Assembly (NCBI GenBank): GCA_039090855.1
Contig: CM077034.1
Coordinates: 12,847,970-12,911,969 of the forward strand
Length of the DNA stretch: 64,000 nt
Origin: Macrothele yani
Lineage: Eukaryota > Arthropoda > Arachnida > Araneae > Macrothelidae
Reading direction: 5' to 3'
The position numbers and the translations under genes were made by a program. The notes beneath the pieces were generated by a model. It searched no databases. It worked only from the letters and a program-made list of their open reading frames with translations, and was not told the DNA's origin. This document shows, in pieces, positions 32,700 to 43,599 of the stretch (position 1 is its first letter; the number at the start of each line of letters is the position of its first letter).

Positions 32700-34287
32700 G
32701 TTTCTTCCTAAAGTTTACATTGTTTGCTTTTGCATTAGCTTTTAAGATATTGTATTCACAACCTTCGTGGTTATTTATGAGCGCGGTCTTCACGCGTGAT
32801 TTCATTTGTCATATTAGAATTAAACATATTAGAATTAACGTTCTGTCTACAATTTTGATTCTATATTCTCTATGTAACCGACTGATGAAGCTGTCCGTTG
32901 ACGGAGAAAGCTTGCGGAGTGAAATTTGTGTGATTTCTTACTTTAGACACCAATAAATCGGATCATTATATTTGTAATTAGTTTTCTGGTGTTGGCGTCC
33001 CACAAGCTATATACAAGCTATATAATGATAATGTCCTAATAATTAAAATAATTCCGGTCTGATAAATTTTCTTTCATGCTTACAAACCCGAGTTCATAAA
33101 TACGGTCTCTTTGAGTTGACAAATATATTTACACATGTACCAAAAAAACACAGTGCTATAGTTATTCCTCAGGTGTGCAAAACAAGGAAAAAAATGTTCA
33201 GTATTCACAGAAACAATATCACAGGTGAAAACTCATGTGTGCCATAACAAATATGACATCTCAAAGTTTCTTCTTATAAAGTTTATTATTTGGTTGTTTC
33301 AAAATGCATCTATCCATCTCCCAAAGTTAAATTTTAGTCTAAATTCAAAATTTTCCTTCAAGTTTACTTTTGGCTGTCTATTATAATCACCTTACTTAAC
33401 GTGGCTGAGATTTCCGCCACAACACAGGGATGGAAAATGGTCAGTAAAATCATTAAAAGTCAGTATTTTTCAGATTGGTCAGTTTTAGTCTGTATTTTTC
33501 AATTTTGGTCGTAAAGTCAGTTTTATACCATGGCTTTTTTAAAAAAGATTTACGTGATATGAAAAAGAGTTCGTGGTCGGTAAAGTAATGCTTTATGTTA
33601 TGTGGCAGATGGATTGAAAAATTAGAAAATGCAGTTGAGAAGGCTCTGAGTTATAACTCTGTTAACAACCTTGTGCACTAGAGAGTGATTTTTGATCTCT
33701 ATATTGGGAATGTTATCTAAGAGCAAAAAAGTAAATTTCGGTTAACTTTCCTCGCCAGATGTTTTATTTTGGTTTGGGGAAGAGTCGTGTGTGCGCATAT
33801 ATGCAAACAATGCTTCTACCCATCCTATATTTCCTATATTTTGAGCCTTTGTACTGTATTTCCTATAATTTTTCTTATTACTTTCTCATATATGAGGAAG
33901 TAATGTAATCGTGCAAAAATTCGAATTCGAGATTTCAACGGAAATACAGGTTTTGGGGTCCCCCGAATACGATTTCACTATTTTCGAAGTGGTTTCTGTG
34001 TGTCAGTCTGTCTGTGTGTCTGTCTGTCTGTAGTTTGTGTCCGCCATAACTACATAATTATCTGGTTAATTGTAAAGTATTTTTTAACTAATCAGTGCTG
34101 ACTTTTTTTTAATTTCTCTGAAAATAATAATACGGAGGTGAAATTTGGACATTGTAGTGTCCTGGTAGTTCACTACTGTGTAGAGCGGGGTGGGAACCTA
34201 TACCGGCACGAAAATCTTAACCTGGGAATACTCAGCAAATTTTACTGCAGGAATTTAATAGACACCCTGCTTAAAAATTTCTCTGGA

Positions 34288-34319
<32 letters not shown>

Positions 34320-34503
34320 GGGGAATAGTGTGTGTGCATATGTATTTTTTCTTCATTTCATACAGTAATGAATAGTAATCCTAATTTTATTTTATTTGTT
34401 GTTTCAGGTAATGCAGCTGTCTTTATAAAATCATACGTTTTTTGATTAACTGGATTACTTAGACAAAAGTATGGGAACATGTACTGTAAAATCAGAATGG
34501 TTC
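32700..34503. other. AT-rich unannotated stretch
   Basis: 33430-33540 holds a short imperfect repeat of GTCAGTTTT/GTCAGTATTTTTC. 33990-34040 is a (TCTG)n-like simple repeat, and 34285-34318 is (TC)n followed by (TA)n. I see no gene. Confidence 0.4.
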
Positions 34504-34991
34504 TGTAACGTACCAGGAGATGTGACGTACCTGCCAGAAGGACGCACACGACATAGAGGCAGATAGGAATCAGAACAAATGTCCGCGTAGCTTAATTGGT
34601 AGAGCAACTTATTCCGGAATGAGTGGACCCGGGTTCGAATCCTGGCGCGGATAAAAATGACGGAGAAATTCACTTCGTTATAATGGCGCCCGAACTATCC
34701 GGATGATCCGACCGTTCAAAATCTCGCAAATGGTGTGATGTTATTTCCACACCGCGAGATAGGAAAAATAAGAGCAGCACTTCGAAAAAAAAAAATAATA
34801 AGGAGGAGATGATGTAACGTACCAGGAGATGTGACGTACCTGCCAGAAGGACGCACACGACATAAAGGCAGATAGGAATTAGAATAAAAGTCCGCGTAGC
34901 TTAATTGGTAGAGCAACTTATTCCGGAATGAGTGGACCCGGGTTCGAACCCCGGCGCGGATAAAAATGACGGAGAAATTCACTTCGTTATA
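34504..34991 (+). mobile_element. TRIM copy T2, TSD GTTC
   Basis: LTRs 34504-34682 and 34813-34991 (179 bp). Internal region 130 bp, with TGGCGCCCGAAC one base after the first LTR and a polypurine tract AATAAGGAGGAGATGA before the second. The tRNA-like domains have acceptor stem GTCCGCG/CGCGGAT, with one G-U at the base. The element is flanked by GTTC on both sides (34500-34503, 34992-34995). It lies ten bases before the first Met of a decayed hAT gene. Confidence 0.93.
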
Positions 34992-35001
34992 GTTCCGAAA
35001 A

Positions 35002-37120
35002 ATGGACAGCAATGGTTTCATGGTTTCTGAATGGGGACAGAAAAAAAGTGACAGTGAAGTTTTTTGTATGTTGTGCGCAGAAACATTTTCAGTTTCTTGC
35101 GGCTTTAGTGCTATAGAGCAGCATGCTTCTACTCGGAAGCACAGAGAACAATGTAAAGTGAAACTGAGTTCTTCACAACTACAATTGTCTTCAGCCCGTC
35201 CTAGATGTAGCAGTGTTGGTGTAATTTCATCTCCCAGAGCTACACCATCAATTCAGCTTTATTCTGCTAGACAAGCTGCTTCAAGGGCAGAGTTAATCTG
35301 GTGTTTGAAAATGATTGGAGGGAACTTTGCTGTTCAGCCAGCTTGTGAAGATGTCAAAGAAACCTTTGAGGCAATGTTTCCTGGAAGTGTTCCTTCTGAG
35401 TTCACCCTTTCAAGGACAAAGGCAAGATATTTAGTATGTGAGGCTTTAGCTCCATATTTTAAAAAGCATTTGGTGGATGATATCGGAGGAGCACATTTCT
35501 CTCTTTGTTTTGACGAAACTGTGAATGCAGCTTGAAAGAAAGAGCTTCAAACTGTAGTTAAATACTGGTCTGATTCCAAAAAAAATGATTATGACACGAC
35601 ATCTACAGACTTCTTCATTGGTAAAGCCACTGCTAGTGATATTTACTCCAAGTTAAATGAAGCCTTGGATAATGCCCAGCTTTCTCGTTCAAAGCTATTG
35701 ATGCTAGGTTGTGATTAACCCAATGTTAACAAAACTGTGAATCGTCTTTTGAATGATTCTCTGATCCTGTTAGGAAGAAAGCAGTTGATTGATGTTGGCA
35801 CATGTAACATACACATAATCCATAATGCATTCCAAAAAGGATTACAAGACTTTGGGGGAAATGCTCCGGACATGATCTTGTTTTTCTATAATTTTTTTGA
35901 TGGCCAAACATCTCCTAAGGAAGATTTTGAAAAAATACAATGAAACTTCCGGGTCATCGGTTTATGAAACATGTTTCCTCAAGATGGCTGACATTAGAAC
36001 CAGCTGGAGAGAGACTTTTAGAACAATGGTCAGCTGTTTAAAAATACTTTCTTCAGTTCATACCCTAGCACAAAAGCAAGTTGATGAGTTGTTTGAAATA
36101 CAAGAATATTGTTAAACTATTAAAGGACAAAACCACCAAAGCAGAAATTATGTTTGCTCGTGCAAGTGCTCATACGTGTTCAAGATTCACTGGTTTCCTT
36201 CAGAAGAGAGATCCTTTAATGTATCTAATCTATAATGAGCTCACAAACCTCGTCAGAACACTCATGAATCGATTTTGTGTTAGTGCTGCTGCATTGAGTC
36301 TGGAAGCATTTTGTGATAAGTATTACTTGCCATTGAAAAACATAGTGTTCGACACTAGAGAAAGTGAATATCTCCAGAAGCTAAACGCACAAGAAAGATG
36401 CTATATTTCCATGAAAGCTAGAAAGCACTATGTGTCTGCTTGTACACATATTTTGGAAAAGTCTTTGGATAAACCTGTGTTGTGGTATCTTCGATGTTTG
36501 CATCCTGCAAAGAGGGTGAAAAAAGGATCATACAAAAACATAGTGAAATTAGCTGCAGTTCTTCCAATTGAGTACAGTGAACATGCACTAGTTGATGAAT
36601 TGAAACTATTGACGTTAGAAGAAGAAAAATCAGGTAGTGACAAGAACCCAGTGGACGTTTACTGGAGTCAGTTTTTTAAGAAGACATATACCTCTGGAGA
36701 AAAGAAATACCCTACTGTTACGAAAATTGTGAAGGCTACACTTGCACTTTCGCATGGCAATACGGATGTAGAAAGGGGATTCTCATTGTCGGGGAACATC
36801 TTGAATGAAGACATCGCAAATATGTGTGAAAGAACATTGGATGCTTATTTGACTGTAAGATGTGGTGTGATGAATGTGTTTGAGGGGAAGGCTCACTTTG
36901 TAATTATCACAGGAACTTCTTCAATTGGCACGCACAGCTCATGTCAGATACAAGCAGTACTGCGAAGATGAGAAGAGAGTGGCTGAGGAAACAAGAAGAA
37001 CAGGAAAAAGAAAAATTGTTGCAAGCAAGTATGTAAGTTTGAAAAAGAAAAAGTAAATATTGAACACGGTGAACAGGCACTGAAAAAAATGAAAGACGAA
37101 GAAAAGATTGACTGTTGACA
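35002..37120 (+). pseudogene. hAT-superfamily transposase, decayed
   Basis: The gene would encode a BED-finger hAT transposase. The first frame (35002-35535) has FCMLCAETF and IEQHASTRKHREQC, a C2-H2 zinc finger at residues 22-50, then the start of the RNase H-like domain (FSLCFDETVNAA). The same frame continues past stops at 35533 and 35716. It shifts near 35935 and again near 36085 into a long frame to 36971, which carries the C-terminal dimerisation region GNTDVERGFSLSGNILNED. A further shift near 36915 precedes a Lys-rich tail. Two stops and at least three frameshifts make it non-functional. I could not find convincing terminal inverted repeats. Confidence 0.85.
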
Positions 37121-37706
37121 GATTACTGGGTGATGCAAACAAGTGCTTAAAAATTAGCAATAAATAAAAAGGACTTTTTGGGAATTAGTGTGGCCCAAGC
37201 AATGGTGGAGAATGCTACGAAAGTTAGGGAACAAGAAATGAATAAAATTAAAGACATAGAAAAGATACAGAAAGCAGTTGATAAGCGAAAAAGCAGTGTT
37301 ATAACAACATTTTTTTCAAAGAAGCAAAAACCAAGTGAGACTTAATGACCTAATTTTGCAAAGAAAGCTAGATGATTTTCTACATTACATTTAAAAATTC
37401 AAAGTTGTAAACATTTTGTTTGTATTATTCTTAAAATGGTACTGTACAACTGCACTTTAAAGCTTTTTCTAGTTTTAGGTATATTTCTGCTGAATAGGAG
37501 CATGTCGGTATTATTATAATAAAGTGCAATGATTTTCCTGATTATTTTTTATTATTATATGTAATTTTGTAATAGTTTTATATGCTGATTACAATTAAAA
37601 CAATAAATAGGTTTGAGTTGGCTGGCTATGGGGATGGTGGAGGCCAGATTAAAAAAAACAAAAATGCCAGAAAATAACCCTTCTTTCCTAATGAAAAAAA
37701 TGACCC
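37121..37706. other. probable 3' part of the hAT element, no separate gene
   Basis: 37150-37345 keeps a Lys-rich coding flavour (VAQAMVENATKVREQEMNK in one frame) that could be the eroded end of the hAT protein. After 37380 the sequence is AT-rich. Confidence 0.4.
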
Positions 37707-38215
37707 TATAACGAAGTAAACTTCTCCGTCATTTTTATCCGCGCCAGGATTCGAACCCGGATCCACTCATTCCGGAATAAGTTGCTCTACCAATTAAGCT
37801 ACGCGGACATTTATTCTGATTCCTATCTGCCTTTATGTCGTGTGCGTCCTGCTGGCAGGTACGTCACATCTCCTGGTACGTTACATCATCTCCCCCTTAA
37901 TTTTTTTTTTTTTTTTTTTTTTTTCGAAATGCTGGAGAAGGGATTCTCTTATTTTTCCTATCTCGCGGTGTGGAAAGAACATCACACCCTTGCGAGATTT
38001 CGAACGGTCGGGTCATCCGGATAGTTCGGGCGCCATTATAACGAAGTAAATTTCTCCGTCATTTTTATCCGCGCCAGGATTCTAACCCGGATCCACTCAT
38101 TCCGGAATAAGTTGCTCTACCAATTAAGCTACGCGGACATTCATTCTGATTCCTATCTGCCTTTATGTCGTGTGCGTCCTGCTGGAAGGTACGTCACATC
38201 TCCTGGTACGTTACA
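37707..38215 (-). mobile_element. TRIM copy T3, reverse orientation
   Basis: LTRs 37707-37885 and 38037-38215 (179 bp each). Internal 151 bp with GTTCGGGCGCCAT on + just before the second LTR, the primer-binding site in reverse. The polypurine tract reads TCATCTCCCCCTTAATT on +. No 4 bp duplication: flanks are ACCC and AATC. A 15 bp direct repeat CTTCTTTCCTAATGA lies at 37680-37694 and 38219-38233, so the site was rearranged or this copy arose by recombination. Confidence 0.88.
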
Positions 38216-38550
38216 AATCTTCTTTCCTAATGAGAAATTTAAGTCAGTATTTAGTCTGTTTTTTTTTTTAATCTTGCAATTCGGTAAAGTCACTTTTTGT
38301 AATCAAAATGTCAGTAATTTTAGGCTTAGGTTTGGTTTCCATTCCTGCATTATAGAAAAAAATATTTTTGCATACAAAACTGCAGAATTTTCTTCTTCAG
38401 CTTTTGTAAACAAAAACATAAAAAAAAATCGTACGATACAAACAAAAAATGAGAATTAGAAGCCACGAATTAGCTCGTAATACAGGCAAAACATTCTTTT
38501 CGTAACTTTTGCTCCCTCACTTCGGAGCATATCATCAAAACGTAGATTCC

Positions 38551-38746
38551 CGCCCCCCAGAAGCGCAGTCGTCTACGCGTCCGAGATTAGTCCGGATTTG
38601 AATCTCGTGAGGAATAGATGTCGTGTTTGTCTTATAGCACTGGTTTCTCCCTTTCCTCAAAGCAGTGGCCCTGAATCAAGGAAATGCGACTGTTTACATC
38701 CCATAGTGTTGCTCACGGTGGCCGTTAAATCCTAAACCAAAAAAAT
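38551..38746 (+). mobile_element. tRNA-derived SINE, strongly diverged copy
   Basis: A shortened head (GAAGCGCAGTCGTCTACGCG) is followed by a recognisable body (TGTCGTGTTTGTCTTATAGC and GTTGCTCACGGTGGCCGTTA) and A7. Many substitutions and an internal shortening mark it as old. Confidence 0.75.
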
Positions 38747-38789
38747 AGATTAGTTTCAAAGTTTATCGGAGTTTGACTTTCTGACAATG

Positions 38790-39644
38790 TATAACGAAGT
38801 AAATTTCTCCGTCATTTCTGTCCACGCCAGGATTCGAACCCGGATCCCCTCATTCCGGAATAAGTCACTCTACCAATTGAGCTACGCGGACGTTTTTTTA
38901 TTCTGATTGCTATCTGCCTTTATGTCGTGTGCGTCCTTCTGGCAGGTACGTCACATCTCCTAGTACGTTACATCATCTCCCTCTTATTTATTTTTTTTTT
39001 TTTTTCGAAGTGCTGGAGAAGGGATTCTCTTATTTTTCCTATCTCGCGGTGTGGAAAGAACATCACACCAATGCGAGATTTTGAACGGTCGGGTCATCCG
39101 GATAGTTCGGGCGCCATTATAACGAAGTAAATTTCTCCGTCATTTCTGTCCACGTCAGGATTCGAACCCGGATCCCCTCATTCCGGAATAAGTCACTCTA
39201 CCAATTGAGCTACGCGGACGTTTTTTTTTTTTTTTTTATTCTGATTGCTATCTGCCTTTATGTCGTGTGCGTCCTTCTGGCAGGTACGTCACATCTCCTG
39301 GTACGTTACATCATCTCCACCTTATTTATTTATTTATTTATTTTTTTTCGAAGTGCTGGAGAAGGGATTCTCTTATTTTTCCTATCTCGCGGTGTGGAAA
39401 GAACATCACACCAATGCGAGATTTTGAACGGTCGGGTCATCCGGATAGTTCGGGCGCCACTATAAAGAAGTAAATTTCTCCGTCATTTCTGTCCACGCCA
39501 GGATTCGAACCCGGATCCCCTCATTCCGGAATAAGTCACTCTACCAATTGAGCTACGCGGACGTTTTTTTTATTCTGATTGCTATCTGCCTTTATGTCGT
39601 GTGCGTCCTTCTGGCAGGTACGTCACATCTCCTGGTACGTTACA
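38790..39644 (-). mobile_element. TRIM copy T4: three LTRs and two internal regions in tandem, TSD AATG
   Basis: LTRs 38790-38972, 39118-39310 and 39461-39644 alternate with two internal regions (38973-39117, 39311-39460), each with GTTCGGGCGCCA and a CTCC(C/A)(C/T)CTTATT polypurine complement. The middle LTR carries a longer T run next to the tRNA-like domain. The whole is flanked by AATG on both sides (38786-38789, 39645-39648), so it behaves as one insertion that gained a unit by recombination or entered as a tandem. The three tRNA-like domains keep the stem GTCCGCG/CGTGGAC (one has CGTGGAC with a T in the T arm). Confidence 0.92.
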
Positions 39645-39721
39645 AATGTAAAAATGTATGAAACTTTTTGTCAGAAATAATTTCTTATACCAAAAAAACA
39701 AATTTTCAACCGAGAAACTTT

Positions 39722-39800
39722 GCCAACACACTATCGATAGTTATCGATTGCTATTTTTTGACTATCGATAGCCATAACCATCGATAGTTCTCCACCTCTA
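39722..39800. repeat. cluster of ATCGATAG motifs, possible hAT-type element end
   Basis: TATCGATA-type motifs occur four times within 80 bp (CTATCGATAGTTATCGAT, GACTATCGATAGCC, CCATCGATAGTTC), ending in CTCCACCTCTA. Reverse-complemented, the end reads TAGAGGTGGAGAAC, the style of a hAT terminus. I found no partner end nearby. Confidence 0.35.
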
Positions 39801-39950
39801 ATTAACAAAATAAGCTCTTTAATTATAGCTGAGAAATCCAAAGGACGATCGGACAGATTTTTAAGTTTATTAGATGTCGAACATTAACTTCTGTTTTGAA
39901 AACATGATGTTCATTAAAAATGCCTAAATTATGTTTCCGTTTATTTCCAG

Positions 39951-40087
39951 AATTCCTGGACTAGGTCAGAAAATGGAAGGTAATGACATTCCAACATTGC
40001 AGGACTTGGCTTTGAATAGAGTGTTTGAAGACATACCTCGACACGGCACGAAATTCCGCGATGACTCCACGAATTATCAGAAATTCC
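39951..40087 (+). CDS. internal exon of a host gene (exon A)
   Basis: A 137-base open segment is bounded by a pyrimidine-rich acceptor (TTTATTTCCAG, AG at 39949-39950) and a consensus donor (GTAAGT at 40088). It encodes IPGLGQKMEGND, IPTLQDLALNRVFEDIPRHG and TKFRDDSTNYQKF, begins with the last base of a codon and ends with the first base of the next. That end phase fits the start phase of the exon at 55049. IPTLQDLALNRVFEDI resembles the opening of leucine-rich-repeat or F-box-like proteins, but I do not recognise a specific gene. Earlier exons must lie upstream of 39951, and I could not find them. Confidence 0.65.
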
Positions 40088-40234
40088 GTAAGTACCACAT
40101 TTTTCAAATTCCATCTTCTTTATGAAGTACTTCCAACGTATAAGGCACAAATTGAAAATATGAGAAAGCTTCTAAGTTATATGGTACGGAATCCTTCCAT
40201 TGGAGAATGTTCGAGATATGTCTGCAACGGATGG

Positions 40235-40455
40235 TTTTTTTTTTTGGATTGGAGGTTTAACGACCACCGTGAGCAACTCAATGGGCTATAAGCAGTCGCC
40301 CGTCCCTAATTTAGGGTCACTGGTTCCAGGGAAGGGAGAGAGCCAGTGCCGTAAGACAAACACAACATCCATGCCTCACCGGGATTCGAACCCAGACCCC
40401 TGACGGGCGAATGATCAGAGGCCAGCGCCTTAGACCACTGCGCCACCGGGGCGGC
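40235..40455 (-). mobile_element. tRNA-derived SINE in the host intron
   Basis: Minus-strand copy with one head, one body and a T12 run on +. The target duplication is perfect: CAACGGATGG at 40225-40234 and 40456-40465. It begins about 150 bp after the donor of exon A. Confidence 0.95.
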
Positions 40456-40539
40456 CAACGGATGGTTGCAAAAAACGATTAAGATTTGCACTGGTAGAAA
40501 TAATAGTAATAAAAAAAAAAAAAGAGATCAAAGAAAATT

Positions 40540-41947
40540 ACCACCTTATAAACACTATATTGACAAAAGTCACCGGACACCGCTTCAAAAGCAAATGAAC
40601 GGATCCGCTGCGTTGTTAGGATGCGCGGTACAGCTGCAAATGGCATAAAAACAAGCCTGCAGTTAACCGCGATCATATCGCACTGTGAGGTTGAGTGAAA
40701 ATGTCGCGGCGGAAGAGAACTGATTTTGAGAAAGGAAAGATTGTTTGGTGTTATATTAGTGGGTTGTCCATAAGAGAAACCGAGAGGCGTTTAAACATAT
40801 ACAAATCTATAACGAAGTAAATTTCTCCGTCATTTTTGGTCTACGCCGGGATTCGAACCCGGATGCCCTCATTCCGGAATAAGTCGCTCTACCAACTGAG
40901 CTACGCAGACATTTGTTCTGATTCCTATCTGCCTCTATGTCGTGTGCGTCCTGCTGGCAGGTACGTCACATCTGCCCCCTCCCGAAAGAGGGCCGAGGGC
41001 ATGGCCCACGGGTCAGCCGTGACCATGAATCGTTGCAGGCAGCCATCCACTGTAGAACGTGCACTTGAGAACTCCCAGTCAATCTGCTGTGTGGAATGCA
41101 ACATCACACATTTTTATTTTTTGAAGCGCTGGAGAAGGGTTTCTCTGATTTTTCCTGTCTCGCGGTGTGGAAATAACATCACACCAATGCGAGATTTTGA
41201 ACGGCCGGGTCATCCGGATAGTTCGGGCGCCATTATAACGAAGTAAATTTCTCCGTCATTTTTGGTCTACGCCGGGATTCGAACCCGAGGCCGCTTATTC
41301 CGGAACAAGTCGCTCTACCAACTGAGCTACGCAGACATTTGCTCTGATTCCTATCTGCCTTTATGTCGTATGCGTCCTGCTGGCAGCTACGTCACAAATC
41401 AACTGTTTTGGATGAACTGAATAAGTGGAAGACAAATGGCGTGCCTGAAACAGCAAAACGTACCGGCAGACCAAAGAAAATCAGTAATACAGGACGTCAA
41501 ACCCTCAGGAGAGTATTTACAGCTAATTGACGGAGTAGTGCACAAGACCTCAGTGTACAGGTGAGTAAAAATGCTGGAACTTCGGTATGTACACGTACCA
41601 TTCGCAGAGAACTTCATTCCATGGGTTAACGTGATCGTGTATTGGTACAAGCAGGATAATGGATAACATGCACCGAGCCATAAAGCAAGGACTGTTACGG
41701 CGTGGTTTGCCGATAATTCCGTATCGTGTGGGGACTGGCCAACACAGAGTCCTGATCTTAATCCTATAGAACAGCTATGGGATGAATTAGAGCGATGCAA
41801 AAGAAGTTTGGAACCCTGGCCTACTACTAAAGAACAGTTGACGGGAGCATTATGTACTGAATGGAAGCGCATACTTATTGCTGTGTTCCAAAACCTTGTC
41901 GAAAGCATGTCTCGAAGGGTCAGTGTATGCATTAAGGTCAAAAGTGG
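40540..41947 (+). pseudogene. Tc1-like transposase, internally deleted and split by a TRIM
   Basis: The left end CACTATATTGACAAAAGTCA near 40552 looks like a Tc1-type terminus. A start at 40701 encodes MSRRKRTDFEKGKIVWCYIS, a typical N-terminal helix-turn-helix. The TRIM at 40808-41396 splits this, and the frame resumes with DELNKWKTNGVPETAKRTGR and a second DNA-binding part. The catalytic centre is mostly deleted near 41690-41735, and only QSPDLNPIEQLWDELERC with the final Glu and the C-terminus remain. Stops are also present. The right terminus was not found; a SINE adjoins at 41948. Confidence 0.8.
40808..41396 (-). mobile_element. TRIM copy T5 with longer internal region, TSD AATC
   Basis: LTRs about 40808-40973 and 41234-41396. 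Both tRNA-like domains have the alternative stem GTCTGCG/CGTAGAC. The second LTR has lost about 17 bp at its end between GTCACA and GTTACA. The first lacks the same tail and runs into about 120 bp of sequence absent from the other copies (GCCCCCTCCCGAAAGAGGGC onward). The primer-binding site is intact next to the second LTR. AATC flanks both sides (40804-40807, 41397-41400). The extra internal sequence may be ancestral, lost in the shorter copies, or an insertion. Confidence 0.88.
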
Positions 41948-42166
41948 TTTTTTCTTTTGATTGGAGGTTTAACGACCACCGTGAGCAACTCAATGGGCTA
42001 TAAGCAGTCGCCCGTCCCTAATTTAGGGTCACTGGTTCCAGGGAAGGGAGAGAGCCAGTGCCGTAAGACAAACACAACATCCATGCCTCGCCGGGATTCG
42101 AACCCGGACCCCTTTCAGACGAATGATCAGAAGCCATCGCTTAGACCACTGCGCCCCCGGGGCGGC
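41948..42166 (-). mobile_element. tRNA-derived SINE at the end of the Tc1 remnant
   Basis: Single head and body in reverse orientation with a T-rich tail. Flanks AAAGTGG (41941-41947) and AAAGGTGG (42167-42174) suggest a short imperfect target duplication. Confidence 0.9.
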
Positions 42167-42880
42167 AAAGGTGGCTTCAAAATATCTTTATTCAAGATAG
42201 GAATCAGGAGACGAACTAATAAGGACGTCTAAATACAAATAAAATACGATCAAAGATCGTTAAACTACTAAAATCGATATACAAATATACAGCATAGTGC
42301 ACAAGTTGAAAAATGGAGCAAACACACAGCTCGTGATAAATGATCAGCGACAAGCATGTCTGGGCATCTCCAAACACAACAGAACGAAATTAGGAAAGAT
42401 TTTAACAAAAACGTAATGCTCATAAGTGCATTGCTGTGCGATTAACAAAGTTGTTCAAGAAAATATTGAGAACTTCATGAGACAACATTTCTCTTGCAAA
42501 AAAGTACACTAAGACAGTGAGAGCTAACACACCATATTTACAAGACTGTACAGTACAAAGCAATTGGCAAACTGATCATAAGACAAATCAATGAAATGAT
42601 GAATATCAGGAGAAGAACAAACTTGGACTTCCTGGTGTAAATAGAATATAATACCTGTTCGGCAATATTCAGGAACAATGTACAAATATACAGCACAGTG
42701 TAAAGATGTTAGGAATCAAAATAGGACCATATACAGAAATGTAACACTATTCTGATGACCAGATAGAAAATGTAAGTAAAATAAGAAAACACACGATTAA
42801 CGTATTCTCGCTATCCATATTTAGTAATAGGAGAATGATAGTACAAAGCATCACCTTACACAAACGAACAAAATAGGTAA
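42167..42880. other. A-rich unannotated stretch
   Basis: TACAAATATACAGCA occurs twice (near 42280 and 42682), hinting at an old duplication. No coding or RNA feature is supportable. Confidence 0.4.
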
Positions 42881-42882
42881 CA

Positions 42883-43592
42883 TGTTTTTAAAAATGAACT
42901 TTCAGAAGACAAAAGTGATGTTCAATGCTTTTACAAGAAATAAAGATTTATCGATTGATGGAGAAAAGCTGGAGATAACAGACACGTACGTTTATCTTGG
43001 ACAGCAGATATCAAGTGAGGGTCACATTGATGAAGAAATTAATCGGCGTACAAAACTTGCCTGGAGAGCTTTTGGAAGAAACAGCATAATTTTCAAGAGC
43101 AATATGCCATTATGTCTTAAAAGAAAAGTGTTTGATCAATGCATCCTTCCAGTGCTTACGTATGGTGCAGAGACGTGGACCTTAACTAAAAGAGACATAC
43201 AAAGGCTGCAGACAACTCAAAGCAGCATGGAGAGGTGCATACTTGGTGTAACCAGGAGAGATAAGAAGAGGAACTCGTGGATCCGAAAAATGACAAGAGT
43301 GGAAGACATCATGATCAGAGTTAAATCCCTGAAATGGCAATGGGCTGGACATACTGCCAGAAGGACAGATCATCGATGGACAGCCGAAATTTTAGATTGG
43401 ATTCCAAGGGACAGGAAAAGACCCAGAAGAAGACCACATGGGAGATGGGTGGATGAAATTCGAAAGTATGTAGGGGTGACATGGAGGAGACTGGCACAAG
43501 ACAGACCGTTGTAGAGGAAACTTGGGGAGACCTTCGTCCAGCAGTGGATTGATAATGGTTGACAATGATGATGATGATGATGATGATATATA
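42883..43592 (+). pseudogene. 5'-truncated RTE LINE copy
   Basis: Frame open from LKMNFQKTKVMFNAFTRNKD to a stop at 43512, where a Trp codon (WRKLGETF) has become TAG. It carries only the post-RT C-terminal region, without the FADD box. The 3' end is GTTGACAATGATGATGATG followed by ATATATAT. Near-identical to the 57492 copy. Confidence 0.93.
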
Positions 43593-43599
43593 TTTCAGA

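Noticed and set aside
35002..36971. Domesticated hAT-derived host gene
   Set aside because: At least two in-frame stops and several frameshifts argue for a dead transposase, not an exapted gene.
33423..38300. Terminal inverted repeats for the hAT gene (GTCAGTATTT motifs at 33460 and 38240)
   Set aside because: The motifs are in the same orientation on both sides, not inverted, and no 8 bp duplication was found.
34358..39473. Frames with MCVLLAGTSHLLVRY and CWRRDSLIFPISRCGKNITP
   Set aside because: They lie across TRIM LTR and internal sequence, recur in each copy and include tRNA-like and A/T-run sequence, so they are not proteins.
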